Source of the DNA: Micropterix aruncella
Lineage: Eukaryota; Arthropoda; Insecta; Lepidoptera; Micropterigidae
NCBI GenBank assembly: GCA_944548615.1
Contig: OX155964.1
Coordinates: forward strand, 14,987,984-15,051,983
Direction: 5' to 3'
DNA length: 64,000 nt
The notes under the pieces: model-generated
What the model was told of the DNA's origin: nothing
What the model saw: only the letters and a program-made list of their open reading frames with translations
Databases searched by the model: none
In this document: positions 10,575 through 22,619 of the stretch, piece by piece
How positions within the stretch are numbered: the stretch's first letter is position 1
How the letters are laid out: each line of letters opens with the position of its first letter
Program-made: the position numbers and the translations under genes

Positions 10575-11264
10575 AAGTACGGGCCAAAGGAACGTTCCGA
10601 TGGGGTAATAAACCAAGCTGTCAAGAAGGATGCGGCTAACATCGATATTGCTTATCGATGCATTACGCTTGGTCGAGGAAACAGTATTATACATTTGCAT
10701 TTATTATAGTACTGATTGCTATATTTAATAATATTTTCGGTTTAAGTATTATTTTAGAATTAGAGTAATTAATTAATGACCAAATTATGTGATGTGAGTT
10801 ATTAAATGAGTACTTAATAGATAACTGATTATCATAGCATGGTAAATCATAGGTCATTATTAATTTCTAATAAGTCATCAGTAAAATGTTATCGTGGCAT
10901 TTTGTAATAATGAGTCCCACACATGTGTATTATAAAATGCTGCGCAGATTAAACATCATTACTTGCCTATCAGTTCAGCAATGGGGACCATATTTTCTAA
11001 CCTGGAGCTAATGAAGTTGAAGGGTGATATTAACATGCAGACTCGGTGCCTTATACATAACATTTAGTCGTTTTTGTGTGTGTGCCAGGATGGATTTTTT
11101 GAGAAAATGGCCCACTTGATAAGAGGTAACGATTCTCGACCGCGATTTTACCTCGACGAGACTGGGGTTAACGAAAACCGACACGCATCCCTACAAGCAG
11201 GTAGTAAAAGGGGCGGGGCCGACCTAATGATTTATTGCCTCACCGGAACGTTCCTTTGGCCCAT
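10575..11264 (+). mobile_element. Tc1/mariner-like MITE (family B), copy 1
   Basis: About 690 bp bounded by inverted repeats: AAGTACGGGCCAAAGGAACG on the left and CGGAACGTTCCTTTGGCCCA on the right. TA precedes the left end, in keeping with Tc1/mariner targets. A second copy in the opposite orientation lies at 42497-43168. The interior keeps a fragment of DDE transposase, so this is an internally deleted derivative of an autonomous element. The right end has lost a few terminal bases by substitution. Confidence 0.75.
11092..11205 (+). pseudogene. Tc1/IS630-type transposase fragment inside the MITE
   Basis: The frame reads GFFEKMAHLIRGNDSRPRF then YLDETGVNENRHAS. LDETxVN is the hallmark of the first or second catalytic Asp region of IS630/Tc1-like DDE transposases, normally LDETWVN, so the conserved Trp is Gly here. 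Only about 40 residues survive and frames on either side do not continue the domain. It explains the parentage of family B. Confidence 0.6.
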
Positions 11265-11639
11265 ATCTGACGCAGCCGAAGGTAGCGAATTTGTCGTGAT
11301 GCACGTGCCTCTAAGGTTACATACCTTTGCCGTAAGAGTGTTCGATTTAGGGATATAACTACCTCTATATTTTTATATTTATATATCTATATATTTACTA
11401 CTTTAATACGACTAAGAATACACAACTTGCCTGTAGAATTAAAACGCCTTTTTGTACGTATTTTAAAAACTGGTTGGAAACTTATTATTAATTCTAAGTG
11501 TGGAAGTTTTTTTATGTCACAGACATACCAGAACTGCGACATACAATCTGCGACCCACCATGCAGAAGACAGGTCGAAGTGGAGGAGCCTCGTAGTCAAA
11601 CTGTTGTCTAGTGGCCACGATCCTCAGAGTGAGGAAGCG

Positions 11640-11895
11640 ATGCAGAAGAAGATTTTGAAGTTTCTCAATGGGCGGATATATTATCATTCGACAATCTCTT
11701 ACAATAAACCCTACTGTGAAGGGTTCACATAATATATGTATGCGTGTAACGTGTGTGTCTTTTTGTTGCATTCGTTCAAAGGAATTGAAGTGTAATTCCG
11801 TTAATTTTATCCCAACGGCAAATTGTAACCAAGAATCGAACCCGGAAACTTACAGTGGAAGGATCAGGCGACCTAACCACTATGCCACTAAGTCG
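11640..11895 (-). mobile_element. tRNA-headed SINE, copy 1
   Basis: Read on the minus strand, it starts with a tRNA-like head containing an A box (TGGCATAGTGG) and a B box (GGTTCGATTC). The body follows with CCGTTGGGATAAAATTAACGG, ACACACACGTTACACGCATA and GTAAGAGATTGTCGAATGATAA. The same head and body, split by a LINE, occur at 54900-55030 and 58357-58470. This copy provides the uninterrupted reference. Confidence 0.75.
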
Positions 11896-12004
11896 TATAC
11901 AGTAGGCGCGCGACCTTCGAGGAATCAACGGCTGGAGACGCGAGCGGGTGTGCGCCGACCCCTACCGCCCCTTTATAGTCCAGACTGTCCAAATACTACT
12001 AGTG

Positions 12005-12175
12005 TTGCGTTTTTTACACGACAGCCCAAAAAAGGAGTGTTATGTGTTCAGGATTCATGTATGTATGTTTTCCGTTTCTTTTTCCCACCATAACTTCTAA
12101 ACGCATAAACCGATTTAGAAGTGTGGTATTGTTAGGTCGTGTCATCTTATTGTCTAAATGTCAATAAATTAGGAT
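12005..12175 (-). repeat. Family D interspersed repeat, fragment
   Basis: Inverse match to 26995-27200 and to 48066-48160. Shared blocks are TTACACGACAGCCCAA, TTCCGTTTCTTT, AACTTCTAAACGC and GAAGTGTGGTATTGTTA. No coding potential was seen. Family D is used here only as a label for these related pieces. Confidence 0.6.
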
Positions 12176-13605
12176 AAAGATATCAAATCAAAGGCTGAGG
12201 GAGTACACATAGGAAAAATATATGTATGTATATGGATAAATACACAAACTACAAATATTTTATAAAAAAATGTTGATTACTCGAGCACCGATGACAACCG
12301 ACTAAAGTGAGGCGGCGCGCGATCTTTTCAAAATACCTTCCGCAGGGCGTTAGGCGGATTTTATTTTCTTACAAAACATGCTTGTCAGCGCGAACAATGT
12401 TTTTGTAATAATTCTAAATACAACATTTTTTGTAAGGACAGACGTGTTTTTTAATTTTTTAAATTATTGTTCTTGTTGTAGTATTTGGACAGTGCAAGGA
12501 ATGAAGCGACGTTCGGGGGCAGCACACACACGCCTGCCTTCCCAGACACCGATTCCTCGGTGATCGCGCGCTTACTATAGGTAGGTAGATCTGTTTGTCT
12601 TAGTCCTTTGTGGCCGGTCAATGAGATTTTTCGATGGTTATAATGATCTAGATTGAGCTTTGGAAATTCACTTGTTCATTCATCGTAGCGATCGATCAAA
12701 TTAATATTAGATATAGTCATCCCCGCGAACATCTTGTATACACAAATTGAGTGCCTATCGCGGTAAATTGCCACTTTATGGCCAAAAGGACGGGATATTA
12801 GAGCAGCTATCGTCTTTACGAGGGCCACTGCAGAGGGGTTCAAATGTTCAGATAAAATATGATCGCCCTTTTCATGTTTACACAATTGCGGAGGGTTCTA
12901 GAGGCGCAACGCCCTCTACTTCGCAGTGCGGATGTCGTTGACTTTTAATATAAGTGCTGGTCGACATCGACATCGACAGTGCTGGTCGGGATCGACACGT
13001 ACCCGACGTCGCATCATTTAATTTTATATAGATATTTTTATGCAAATGCTGTAACACTTTAAAAAGCTGGAAAGCGGAAAGGTGGATTGAGAGTCTATGG
13101 TGACCTACACTTACTGCAAATACTTAAAATTTTACTGTCTAGTTCCCTAAAATCCCACCTGGAAATTTATTTAGACTACGGTGGTATCAATAAATACGGT
13201 ACAACAGGATACTGTGTGCACTTTCTTCAAAACTACGATACTGCTGCTTTAAATTCTGTTGAACTCTGAAGCCACGTGACCATGTGAGTCTGCATTATGA
13301 TCAACCCAAAATTGCTCCGTCTAAATCAGCGCCTTATAAATATCGTCAAACGGTCGATAACTGAAAAATATATTCATATATTTCATAGAACCCTATTCAA
13401 ATTAAACAGATCTGCTCCTATTAGTTATAGAGAGGTAGGTAACGTGGGGATCCCCTTCACCAAAGAACCGGTTGACCCGGCCTAGCCCCTTAATTGTGTT
13501 ACCTGATATTTACATAAGTACTTCCAGGAGATAATCAATAAAATTGGTAAAACGATTTTAATAATCAATGGCTCCATGTACCTACCTGGTTCGTATTATT
13601 AATTT
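12176..13605. other. Intergenic, nothing recognised
   Basis: Mixed AT-rich sequence with small GC-richer patches near 12300-12340 and 12500-12570. No supported gene, RNA or complete repeat was found. Confidence 0.45.
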
Positions 13606-13870
13606 CCGATACAAAAAGTCGGTTGGATCACCCCAAGACCTTCCCGGCAAGTAGACAAGCCCCCCCCCCCCCCCCCCACCTAATCCTTCGCCAACCCTCA
13701 CCTTCCCCCCCACATACGCTCTAACCCCCAGCCCCCTCTCTCTGCGCGCCAATCCCCCCTAACCCGATAGTGAATGTGTTCGATTAAAATCGCGAATATA
13801 CTCGTATTTCTAAGATTTTTGTAGTCTTTTTTGTAGTATTTTCGTAGTGTTTGGTAGTATGTTCGTACTA
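13606..13870 (-). repeat. Family C MITE-like repeat
   Basis: CTTCCCGGCAAGTAGACAAGCC is followed by a 17-C run and C-rich DNA, then TAGTGAATGTGTTCGAT, AAAATCGCGAAT and TAAGATTTTTGTAGT. The same order is seen at 27378-28075, and inverted at 49030-49592 and 51898-52065. The recurrent G/C tract next to the CTTGCCGGGAAAG end is a family trait. Confidence 0.65.
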
Positions 13871-13875
13871 TACAA

Positions 13876-14045
13876 TAACGTGCAAATTAATTGCAACAAA
13901 GAGTATTTTTCTTCGAAAAGTGGTTTATTGGACATAAACACACAAAAACAGTACTGGTAGTTATAGATTGTTAGTTTTAATATAGAATGTGTCCTCCTTT
14001 TGCGTTGATAACACCTTTCACTCTTGTGATGTCACAAAATACGCG
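13876..14045 (-). pseudogene. Tc1-like transposase C-terminus and terminal repeat remnant
   Basis: On the minus strand a frame reads GVINAKGGHILY then a stop. This matches the typical C-terminal ending of Tc1 transposases (IxAKGGHTxY). About 100 bp beyond is TTGCAATTAATTTGCACG, of the kind found at Tc1 ends. The rest of the transposase is absent. Confidence 0.5.
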
Positions 14046-14309
14046 AACAATTAGAACCAAATTACGTACAAAATGAGTTAATCCTAATGCCGATATTTGA
14101 AAAGCTGATGAGAGATATCAGCCGTTTTTTTCCATTTTGTTTTAAAATGGCGGCCTTTTCAAAAAGTATAGATCCGTTAACCGGTCGGGCGCCAACAATG
14201 CCTATATGCATTTTGCGTCGGTTGACATGTCAGAGCGTAGCCGTTTCGGCCGGCCCCCATATATATCAAATAAATGTATAATATATATGACTAACAAGAT
14301 TAATTATTC

Positions 14310-14560
14310 TTGTTTGTGGATCGAAAAGGTGGACGTTACTACAATTGGACCTCAACAAATTCAAAGTCTACCAAATGAGATGCTTCAGGCAGATTCTCGG
14401 TGTCTCAATCCGCGACCGAATTCGGAACGAAACCATTAGAGAAAGATGCGATCAACTAACAACGATCGAACAATAAATACAAATACGTCGACCATGTTAA
14501 CGATAATCGTTTGCCATGTAAACTTCTTTGGCGAGACCGTCTGACAGAATGGAGAATTCA
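14310..14560 (+). pseudogene. LINE reverse transcriptase C-terminal remnant, copy 1
   Basis: With one frame change it reads NKFKVYQMRCFRQILGVSIR then DRIRNETIRERC, and later YVDHVNDNRLPCKLLWRDRL. This is the thumb-to-C-terminal region of the LINE class in which MRCLRRILGI-x-W-x-DR-x-RN is conserved. A second piece of the same family lies inverted at 31134-31475. Confidence 0.6.
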
Positions 14561-14589
14561 GCGTTCGGTACCCGTAGATGGTAGTCGTC

Positions 14590-14641
14590 GTAGATCGTGT
14601 CTTCTAAAATAAGATTTAAAAGTTTAAGAATGAAAATCCCA

Positions 14642-14677
<36 letters not shown>

Positions 14678-14830
14678 TGGATTTGTTCACTTTATTCGCA
14701 ATAAACCCTAGATTGGAAAATCATGTGACATAGGTATATGAGCAGTAAGTCCCGTTCGCGAGTACTATCCTTTACTTTCATAGTAAAAAGTATATAATCA
14801 GTTTTTCGTTTTCAAACTATGTATATCACA
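14590..14830. repeat. Repeat E, copy 1, with (AG)n
   Basis: Shares TCTTCTAAAATAA, TTTAAAAGTTTAA, AATCCCA, a GA-rich tract, TGTGACAT, GCAGTRAGTCC and CGCGAGTACT with 15755-15995 in the same order. An uninterrupted (AG)n run occupies about 14645-14674. The two copies are 1.16 kb apart in direct orientation. Confidence 0.6.
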
Positions 14831-15754
14831 CCATGTACGTTCTCTGTATTAACATACAGAGATCATTACGGTGAACCGTAACTAAGCTAACTTAACCCAC
14901 CTGAAAAAACCTGGCTAGGGCAATGCCAAATAATTTATCTAAAACCTCGTAATATTATTACTATCTGTTTACGCAAAGGCTGCCCATTTCGTGGCAATGG
15001 GTTGATGTTATTAGTTCAATGACCCTCGTAGGAGGAATAATTAACTTTAACTTATCCTCTTGGTGGAGCGTTCACCCAGGAATTAACAATACGAAATATC
15101 ATTTTCTTGCGTGTCTTACAAGTATTAATTTTTTTAAGTAATAAGTATTAAATAATTATTATTCTGGCAAATTAAAGTATATTAAATGTAAAGTATTTCA
15201 TTTATATTATGTAGCACACAGTAAGGTATGTTTGTAGATATAGGGATTATTCTTTTTTGTATAGGTAGGTATTGAGGGAATTATGGCGTTGCGGATACCT
15301 ATATATGTATAAGTAATTCGTTGATGTTTTCACTGATTACTGAGCTACTAATATCAGTCGTCCTTATCTTGAAGCCTTATTATTAGGGTTAAAGTTAATT
15401 AATCTTGAATTCGACTTGGAGCTAAGAATACATCACTTTAGGATATGTATAAAGCCGTCCGTTCCTTAGCAAGAAATCATTAAAGACTTCCACATAGATA
15501 GCTTTTAGCGAATTAATGATTGGACTCGTCATAAAAGATGTCGACGGTCTGACATAAATTTTATGGCATTCTAGAGTGAACAATAAATAGTATGATTGCA
15601 ATTTAATCACACTCATAGTTAGAATCGTATTACTTATGAAAATTTTTTAAAATAGATTATTTTTTTTCCATTTTCGATTATTCCCCTAAATTATTTCGCC
15701 TATTATTTATACCTGAGTCGGTCATTTGGTCTGCGAAAATTCGAAACAAAATCG

Positions 15755-15995
15755 CAGGTCGTATTTTCTAAAATAAAATTTAAAAGTTTAATAATGGAAA
15801 TCCCACAGAGAGCGAGAGATAGAAATAGAGAGAAGGGTAGCAAATCGTTGCATATCTTGAATGCTGCGTATCTCAATAAGCTCCCGAATTAAGAAATCCT
15901 GTGACATTTAATTATAAGCAGTGAGTCCTGTCCGCGAGTACTTCTACTTTTCTTATAAGTATGTTCATAAATTAGTTTTTCGCTGTTGAACTGTA
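15755..15995. repeat. Repeat E, copy 2
   Basis: Direct-orientation partner of 14590-14830, diverged by substitutions and with a shorter, interrupted GA tract. No coding frame is shared, so it is either a segmental duplication or a non-coding repeat family. Confidence 0.6.
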
Positions 15996-18284
15996 TTACA
16001 CTAGCGAATACTGCACACACCGGTGCGTGAATGGAGTGTACAGATTAACTATATTTAAGTATTAGTGAAAAGCTCTAGTTATCGTAAGGAATAAGGCGAA
16101 TTGAGATCCATTGACGAATCTAATCTCCACATAAACCGACAGCGACTTAGCAAAGTTCGATACGGTTTTATTCACCAAAATTTGTCCTTCTATAATAAGA
16201 TTCCAGAGCAAATGAAAAGTTGGAGGACCAATTTAAAAAGATATTTATATTATATTATATATTAAAAATTATAAATAATTTGGTAGGAAACCCAATTTAT
16301 GGTATAAGGGAGTTTAAAAATTCCGAGTTTATTTTCCATGTTGATAATTAGCAAAATTTGTAAAATTTTAACATAACGGTATTATGATAGCTGACATTCT
16401 AATTCTCATATAATTTAATTATACATCTATTTATGTTTAAAAAATACGAAGGCATATTACTGGATTGCTAATTATTTTACGTAGATTATTCTACATAGAA
16501 TTTGCATTTTTATTTTAATATATTATTCTCTCTTACTTTTAATGACATTAGTATATTTTGATTATTAGTGAGTAGGTAATATTGAATATAAAATATTACA
16601 GCCATGACAACTATCATGATAGTTATGTTTTTAAGCATTTAATTTTGTGACGCATCCAAGTGTAGGAATGCCTATCTACTGGAGTAGTTGATTGTATTGT
16701 ATTGTATTGTAGATACAGTAGAGAATGATGTGATATAGCCTGGGGTCAAAATGTGCGAAAGTTCGACTTTTTGGTTGGTACATAGAAAAAAATGTTTTTT
16801 CAACATTGCTTTTTATCGGAGAATTACCTAGTCACCAGCCTTCCCTTCGCTCTCACTCATAAAGCCAAGACTTAAGCCATACGTATATAAAATAGTCGGA
16901 AGTATTGCGATTTTGAAAAAGCGGGGAAACTGTTTTGGACCACATCGTATAGTTTGCCGTTAAAAATCTAAGACATTTTTCTTGCGGACTGAGGCCACTA
17001 ATTTTACATTCTACTATTCATAAAAGTTTTAAAAAATCCCCCCCCCCCCCTCCCGCCCCATCTGACCCTACAGTTCTACTATCTCTTGTGCTTGGGATAG
17101 GTTCTCTCTTTCGGTTGTCCAGACATTTATCACGAGGCTTTCTTGTACCTAGGCCGTTCATTAAATGCATGGAAAATGCGAAAATAATTTTATTCAAAAA
17201 CCTCTTTTAGTTACTTTCCCAAAAAAATACATCGTGTTACAGTCTGGCCAGAAAGAGTAGACCCTACTTTTTAAGTTAAAAAATATTTGTATTCAACACA
17301 GTATATGTGGGAATAGTGAGAATAAATAATCTAGGGACATGTCTCATTACCGTTTCCCAAGAGGCGTATTGTACTCAGACTAGCGTTTCTGCTGATTCTA
17401 TCGCGTAAAATCGACGATTCAATTATTATGAGTTTGAAAGAAACAGAAAAAACGTTGGTCGTGCCTCCGTTAAATAATCATTAATTTTGACTACGATTGA
17501 GACAGGTAGGTACGAGCAATTTGTGATTAAACCATACGAAATGTCAAACAAAACATAACTTCAAATGTACCTTAGAAATACATTTTGAGACACTGAAAAC
17601 GACTTCTCCAGCTCAGCCTCGAATAGTTTTATTCATTTTTAACGCAATATAATAAGAATAACGAGAATTAATGACAAAATGAGCCCAATTACATGAACCG
17701 AACCAAGATGACAAAATTCGTGTAAGTGTTGCCACAACAAAATATTATACCCCGTGTCGAATTAATTTTTACTCTCAATGGTCAGAAGTACTCTCTTGAA
17801 GTATGTATTGCAAAGTATTGTTTTCAAGCAAAATTTAAAATCCTAATTTGCACCGGATCACCACGTTTTGAGGTCCTCTGTATCCAATTAAGTGATTAGA
17901 AATGTCAACTATAGTTTTAGTATTAATAAATATTTTAAATAATTTTATATTTATTGTAATATAATTTATATTTAAAGTAATAATATGATGTCATTTTATT
18001 ACTAATAATTTAGGTCCAGTTTACTAACGAAATTCTAACCGGTCAACGCTGAGCAATTCCGCTAAATTTTATAACATAAAATTATAAAGCATATCATACA
18101 GGATACCTAAAATGTTATTTATATTGTGAATAGGTACTTTCATGATATTTTATCATTTCTACTTCAGGGATCGCTTTTCCATCGTAACACCGAATGCAAG
18201 AATGTTTTGCTAAATATATTTTATATCATACTTGCTAACTTTAACTATGTACTTTATAACAACGCTATTTTATTCAAGGGTATA
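15996..18284. other. Intergenic, nothing recognised
   Basis: Very AT-rich. It contains (TTGTA)n near 16690 and a C run at about 17037-17050. No gene or complete element was recognised. Confidence 0.45.
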
Positions 18285-18485
18285 GTAATAACCGCAGATG
18301 AATTTTTTCAGTCGAACGTTTTTCTCGTCTTCGCCCTACTGCTACCTCAATGGGTCCGAAGAAATCTATTGCTACGTTTAAATCTAAAGCGACATATTGC
18401 ACTTTTCCGTTTAGACTTTAGAGATTGTCATATCGGTAACCTTCTGCTGTTCTTATTTTTGTCAGGGTTAGGACGCGTTCGTCAA
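18285..18485 (-). pseudogene. BEL/Pao-type integrase fragment
   Basis: The minus strand reads AIDFFGPIEVAVGRRREKRS, which matches the DYFGPIxVxxGRRxEKRW signature around the catalytic region of BEL/Pao LTR-retrotransposon integrases. The frame is broken by stops upstream and downstream, and no LTR was found nearby. It is an old internal fragment. A longer plus-strand open frame over the same DNA is its antisense shadow. Confidence 0.6.
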
Positions 18486-18689
18486 CCCCTCTCCGAGTGA
18501 AACTTTTCATAAATTTAAACTTTACATCATATCAAAGCAACCACTTTGAAAATCGTGTAGATTTTACTATTGTGTCTGCTTCTTTTTTGAGTAAGTGTGG
18601 TGATTATTTTGGTGATAAGTCATTTGTTTAAAGTATATTGCGAATTGTATCCTAGGTATCGCGTGTATCCTAGATATCGCGTATTGTAT

Positions 18690-19212
18690 ATATATATATA
18701 AATAAATACAAACGGAGCTGCCATGGAATTCACCGACCGGAGTCGGGCCCATCATAATACTATTTTTTTTACACTTCTGGGGGGTGAGCAGTGGATTCCG
18801 GACTTACGAACCGGCTGTGGTAGGTTTAGGACAGCTGTCTTGCCACATGTGAGCGTTCACCTTGCCACCCATTCACTCCCCCTTCGAAGCCATAGAATTT
18901 GAGATGCGCAAATCGCAGTTTTAGATAATTTTTCTAAGAAAGAGTTGATTATTTTTCTGGAAAGGCCAAGATCTTTAAAGAGGTGAAATAGAGATTTAGC
19001 TGGCAGGCCACGAGCGCCAACTTCCACCGCGTGAAGGTGAACAGTGAAGCCGTTCCGGGTTACGGCATTTGCAAGATCATGGTATTTATTTAATTTGTAC
19101 TCGTGGTCTTTTGGGATATTTGATTCCCATGGGACAGTTAATTCTACGATAAGAGCCACCTTCCGAGATAGAGAGTAAAGAGTTATATCTGGACGGAGGG
19201 CTGTGCATCCAA
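18690..19212 (-). mobile_element. RLE-type LINE, 5'-truncated copy
   Basis: Nearly identical to the last 500 bp of the element at 55031-58356. It keeps the endonuclease segment (GCTALRPDITLYS, ALIVELTVPWE, KLNKYHDL), the stop codon and the 3' untranslated region down to GGCAGCTCCGTTTGTATTTA. One amino-acid difference near the C-terminus (Arg for Trp in LWLRRGSEW) was noticed. The 3' end runs into TATATATATA. Such similarity implies recent activity of the family. Confidence 0.88.
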
Positions 19213-19247
19213 TATATATATTGTAATATATATATTGGATGCACAGC
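19200..19247. repeat. 48-bp inverted repeat at the 5' junction of the truncated LINE
   Basis: Twenty-three bases, beginning GCTGTGCATCCAATATATAT, are repeated perfectly inverted at 19225-19247 with a two-base loop. The outer 11 bases of each arm (GCTGTGCATCC) are LINE coding sequence, so a small piece of LINE has been copied back in reverse orientation beyond the truncation point. Confidence 0.85.
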
Positions 19248-19710
19248 AATATATATTGATACAATATATATTGTATATTGTATATTGGATACAATATATA
19301 TTGTAATATATTTTATGTATACAGTAATATATGTTTATATCCATGTACTATATATGTGTGTATTTATATCTATATAAATATCCAGTATTTATCCTTTACA
19401 TAATATGTAATATAAAAAATTTATTATTTTAATTGGATTACAGATATGATGCAGTGTAACGTCTGCTCTAGCACAAGCGTAGCTTAGTGGAGCGACATGA
19501 GATATTTATAATTACACGCCTCTGTTTAAATCTTGCTATGGGTTATTTTCTGCGTTTTCTATGCATAAGCTTTTATTGTAAATTTCCTAAATAAATAAAA
19601 CAAAAACGCATTGTGGAAGTGTGAAATATGCCTGCGGCTTTAAACTACAGTCGTAGACAATTGGGATCAGAGGGTCAGATCCGGGGAACATTCCGGGCGG
19701 AACTGTGCGG

Positions 19711-19868
<158 letters not shown>

Positions 19869-20116
19869 TATCGCCACATATCGCCATGAAAAGCAGCTTC
19901 CAATATCGAACTTAGAAGACCTAGGTGCGACCCCTGCAGAACTCCAGACAGGACTTAACGCAAGGTTAGATCGGAATCCTCCGACGACAACTGACTGGCT
20001 TCGATTATTCAAATATAAGTGGTGAACGCGGTCGAATGCATTATTAATATTGTATTATACACGATTTTAACGCGTGCCCGCGGGGCAAATATTAATATCA
20101 TAATTTCGCTCTCTTA

Positions 20117-20431
20117 GGCCTCTCTAGACGATCAAGCATGCTTGTCAAGCATCGCGTCGCGGGCTAGGAGGGGATCGTAAACCGCAGGAAATATGCAAAT
20201 ATTTTTTTTTATATTTACCAAAAGTGTCTAATTTTGTAGTTTTATGCCAGGGAGTCACATCATTCATCAATCAATTACGTATAATTAACGTGACTCCCTG
20301 GTATAAACTACAAAATTAGGCATTTTTGGAAAATATAAAAAAAATATATTTGCATATTTACTGCGGTTTAGGATACCTTCCCAGCCCGCGAGGCGATGCT
20401 TGACAAGTATGCTTGATCGTCTAGAGAGCCC
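20117..20431. mobile_element. Foldback MITE, complete copy
   Basis: The outer arms are GGCCTCTCTAGACGATCAAG on the left and the inverse with GAGAGCCC on the right. Pairing continues inward through GCATGCTTGTCAAGCAT, CCGCAGG/ATTTGCATATTT, TTTTGTAGTTT and AGGGAGTCAC, leaving about 40 unpaired central bases. The whole element is essentially one 315-bp hairpin with no coding capacity. Part of a second copy is at 1-52. Target duplication is unclear (TTA left, TTT right). Confidence 0.8.
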
Positions 20432-21054
20432 TTTATTGTCGTTTATACTTTTCTGATCTGAAAATCTTTTAATTTTTCTAACGTTTTATTACTTGACCTC
20501 TCAGGAGTTTATGTTTCAAATTTAGTCCGTACCCAAATATCACATATCAATATATTGTAATAGTTATGATATTCGTTTGTCGTTTAAACTTTTTTGCAAC
20601 TGAATCTGAATCTTTTGAAAAAAAATACTTTTTATAAATCATAAAACTTACTTTCCCTTCAAGAAATATTATTTCAAACTTCAGTTAATCGGTTTTAGCC
20701 GTTTAACCTAAAGGACGGTGAAAATAGACATATAAAGGTAGAATCCCAATACTATTATATTGGTATTGTATATTGTGATACGTCGTTGAAACATGTTTAT
20801 TAATGCTTTGAATTCGTTCAGCCATGTCTATCACAACATCTCCCACACCGAGGGTACGGGAAGGGTTAACCCCCTCCCCCCCCCCCCCCATCCCTCTTAT
20901 TTTCATGACCTTTTGACCCTTTTGCGGGGTGCGGTGTTCACAGAATCGTATTGTAAAGCGAAAGCGGTTTATTGACTGTATTTCGCAATATTTCGCGAAT
21001 AAGCGCAATTTTGCGAACATGACGTCATTTCTTCGTTTAAACTTTATGCTGCGC

Positions 21055-21106
21055 TGAAATCAATTTAATAAATCGCTATATTTAGCGATTTATTAAATTG
21101 ATTTCA
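21055..21106. repeat. Perfect 24-bp stem with 4-base loop
   Basis: Positions 21055-21078 are exactly inverted at 21083-21106 around TATT. Arms begin TGAAATCAATTTAATAAAT and include CGCTA. There is no mismatch, which suggests a recent insertion or selection on pairing. It is short for a MITE and shorter than usual for an animal pre-miRNA. Confidence 0.85.
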
Positions 21107-22619
21107 GGATACCACCATCCAGTAGATGAAGTATCAGTTTAATAAATATCAGCGACTTTTGGAAAACAGGTTTCTCAACCCTTGAGTTAAATATTACAAA
21201 ATTTAAACCACTATCTCATCTCACGAAAATCAATTAATTCTACCGATGGTTATTTTCGACTTTTGCGGATTCTTTCGCTAGTCAGAGCATGTAGTTGATC
21301 TAAGAAAAGTACTGTTTTGTCCGCACCTGTACTTGCCGTCCATTCACCTCCGACCCCACAATTTGAATGAATATATTATTATTCTCTGTTTCTCTCTTGT
21401 ACGAATGCCACTGTATCCGCAGTGTTTCTGTCTCATTATTTTGAAGATTTCTCATTTTCTGTCGTATTATTAAAAAAATATTTTTGATGGATTTTTCCTA
21501 AATATTTCAGATAGATTTTTACGTGTCGTAGATGGATTTTTACGTAGATGGATTTTTACGATCATTAACGTGTCTATTTAAGTTGTCTAATTCGATCTGA
21601 TGCCATTTCACTGTCTCATTAAGAATTCTTATTTTATTTGTCCCGATCAACATTGATCTGAAATCTGAATGCAGATTTGAGGAGGCACAATAATTCTTAT
21701 ATTATAAAGTGTCTCCGTCAGAGATAGAGAGAGAGAGCATATGCAGCGTAATCATCAGTAAATATTGTGTCTGAAGATAAGTACAATACACCTTGATTTA
21801 TATGCATTTATTGAAGTCAACCCGAATTTCATCTTCATTGCATTTATCATTCAATCTTTTGGTGATCTCCAACAGATTTGCTCTGGTTCCTTCAATTATA
21901 TTATCACCAGATCAGCCATGTCAGTTATAGGAGTGAGAATTATTTCATAGCGTGTATACACGCCATGAAATTATATTGTAAATACTGTAATGCATAAATA
22001 TACTTTTCCAATTTACCAAACAATCCACGAGAAAAACAGATGATTTTGATTTATCCTATTTAACGTAAATAAGAAGAATTCACTTAAAATAGAGGGCAGT
22101 AGGAGTTTTCGATATAAAGGAGTATAATGACGATATCAATGTAAATTTGTATGATGACTCTATTTTTACGGTCGGCGGTCCTATAACATTTGTATTACTT
22201 CTGCATATAATTGTTGTAATTTCCTACTGGTTCCTATTTTACATTTTTTTGTTCGATGGATTCACAGTATTTTTGCATTATTTGAAATATTTTATTAGGT
22301 ATATTAAATGTAAATATTGAATTATTTATATAGGTATTTAGTTGATTTTCATTGCGCTGCAGAAAACCTGCAGAAAATCGTCCAATAAAGTCATTTTTCG
22401 CAGGAAATGGTTTCATTTCCATGATGTAACGGAAGGCCACTATGCATGTTATATTCCGCCACCATGAATAGGTCAAAGGTGGAATTACAAATTGAAATTA
22501 CCTGTTGGTCCTTTGTGCGAAGTGAAAACACCGCCCGGTCACCCGAATCCTACGTCGCTGCGCCCTCCTCTCAGATGTTTTCTACCAAACAAACATCGAT
22601 TTTCATGGTGGCACTCTCG

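Noticed and set aside
18126..18500. Plus-strand 124-codon open frame with hydrophobic runs
   Set aside because: The opposite strand reads a BEL/Pao integrase motif (FFGPIEVAVGRRREKR), so the plus frame is its shadow.
19475..19545. Second SINE head (A box TAGCTTAGTGG)
   Set aside because: The A box fits, but the B box (GTTTAAATC) is too far from GGTTCGANTC and no second copy was found.
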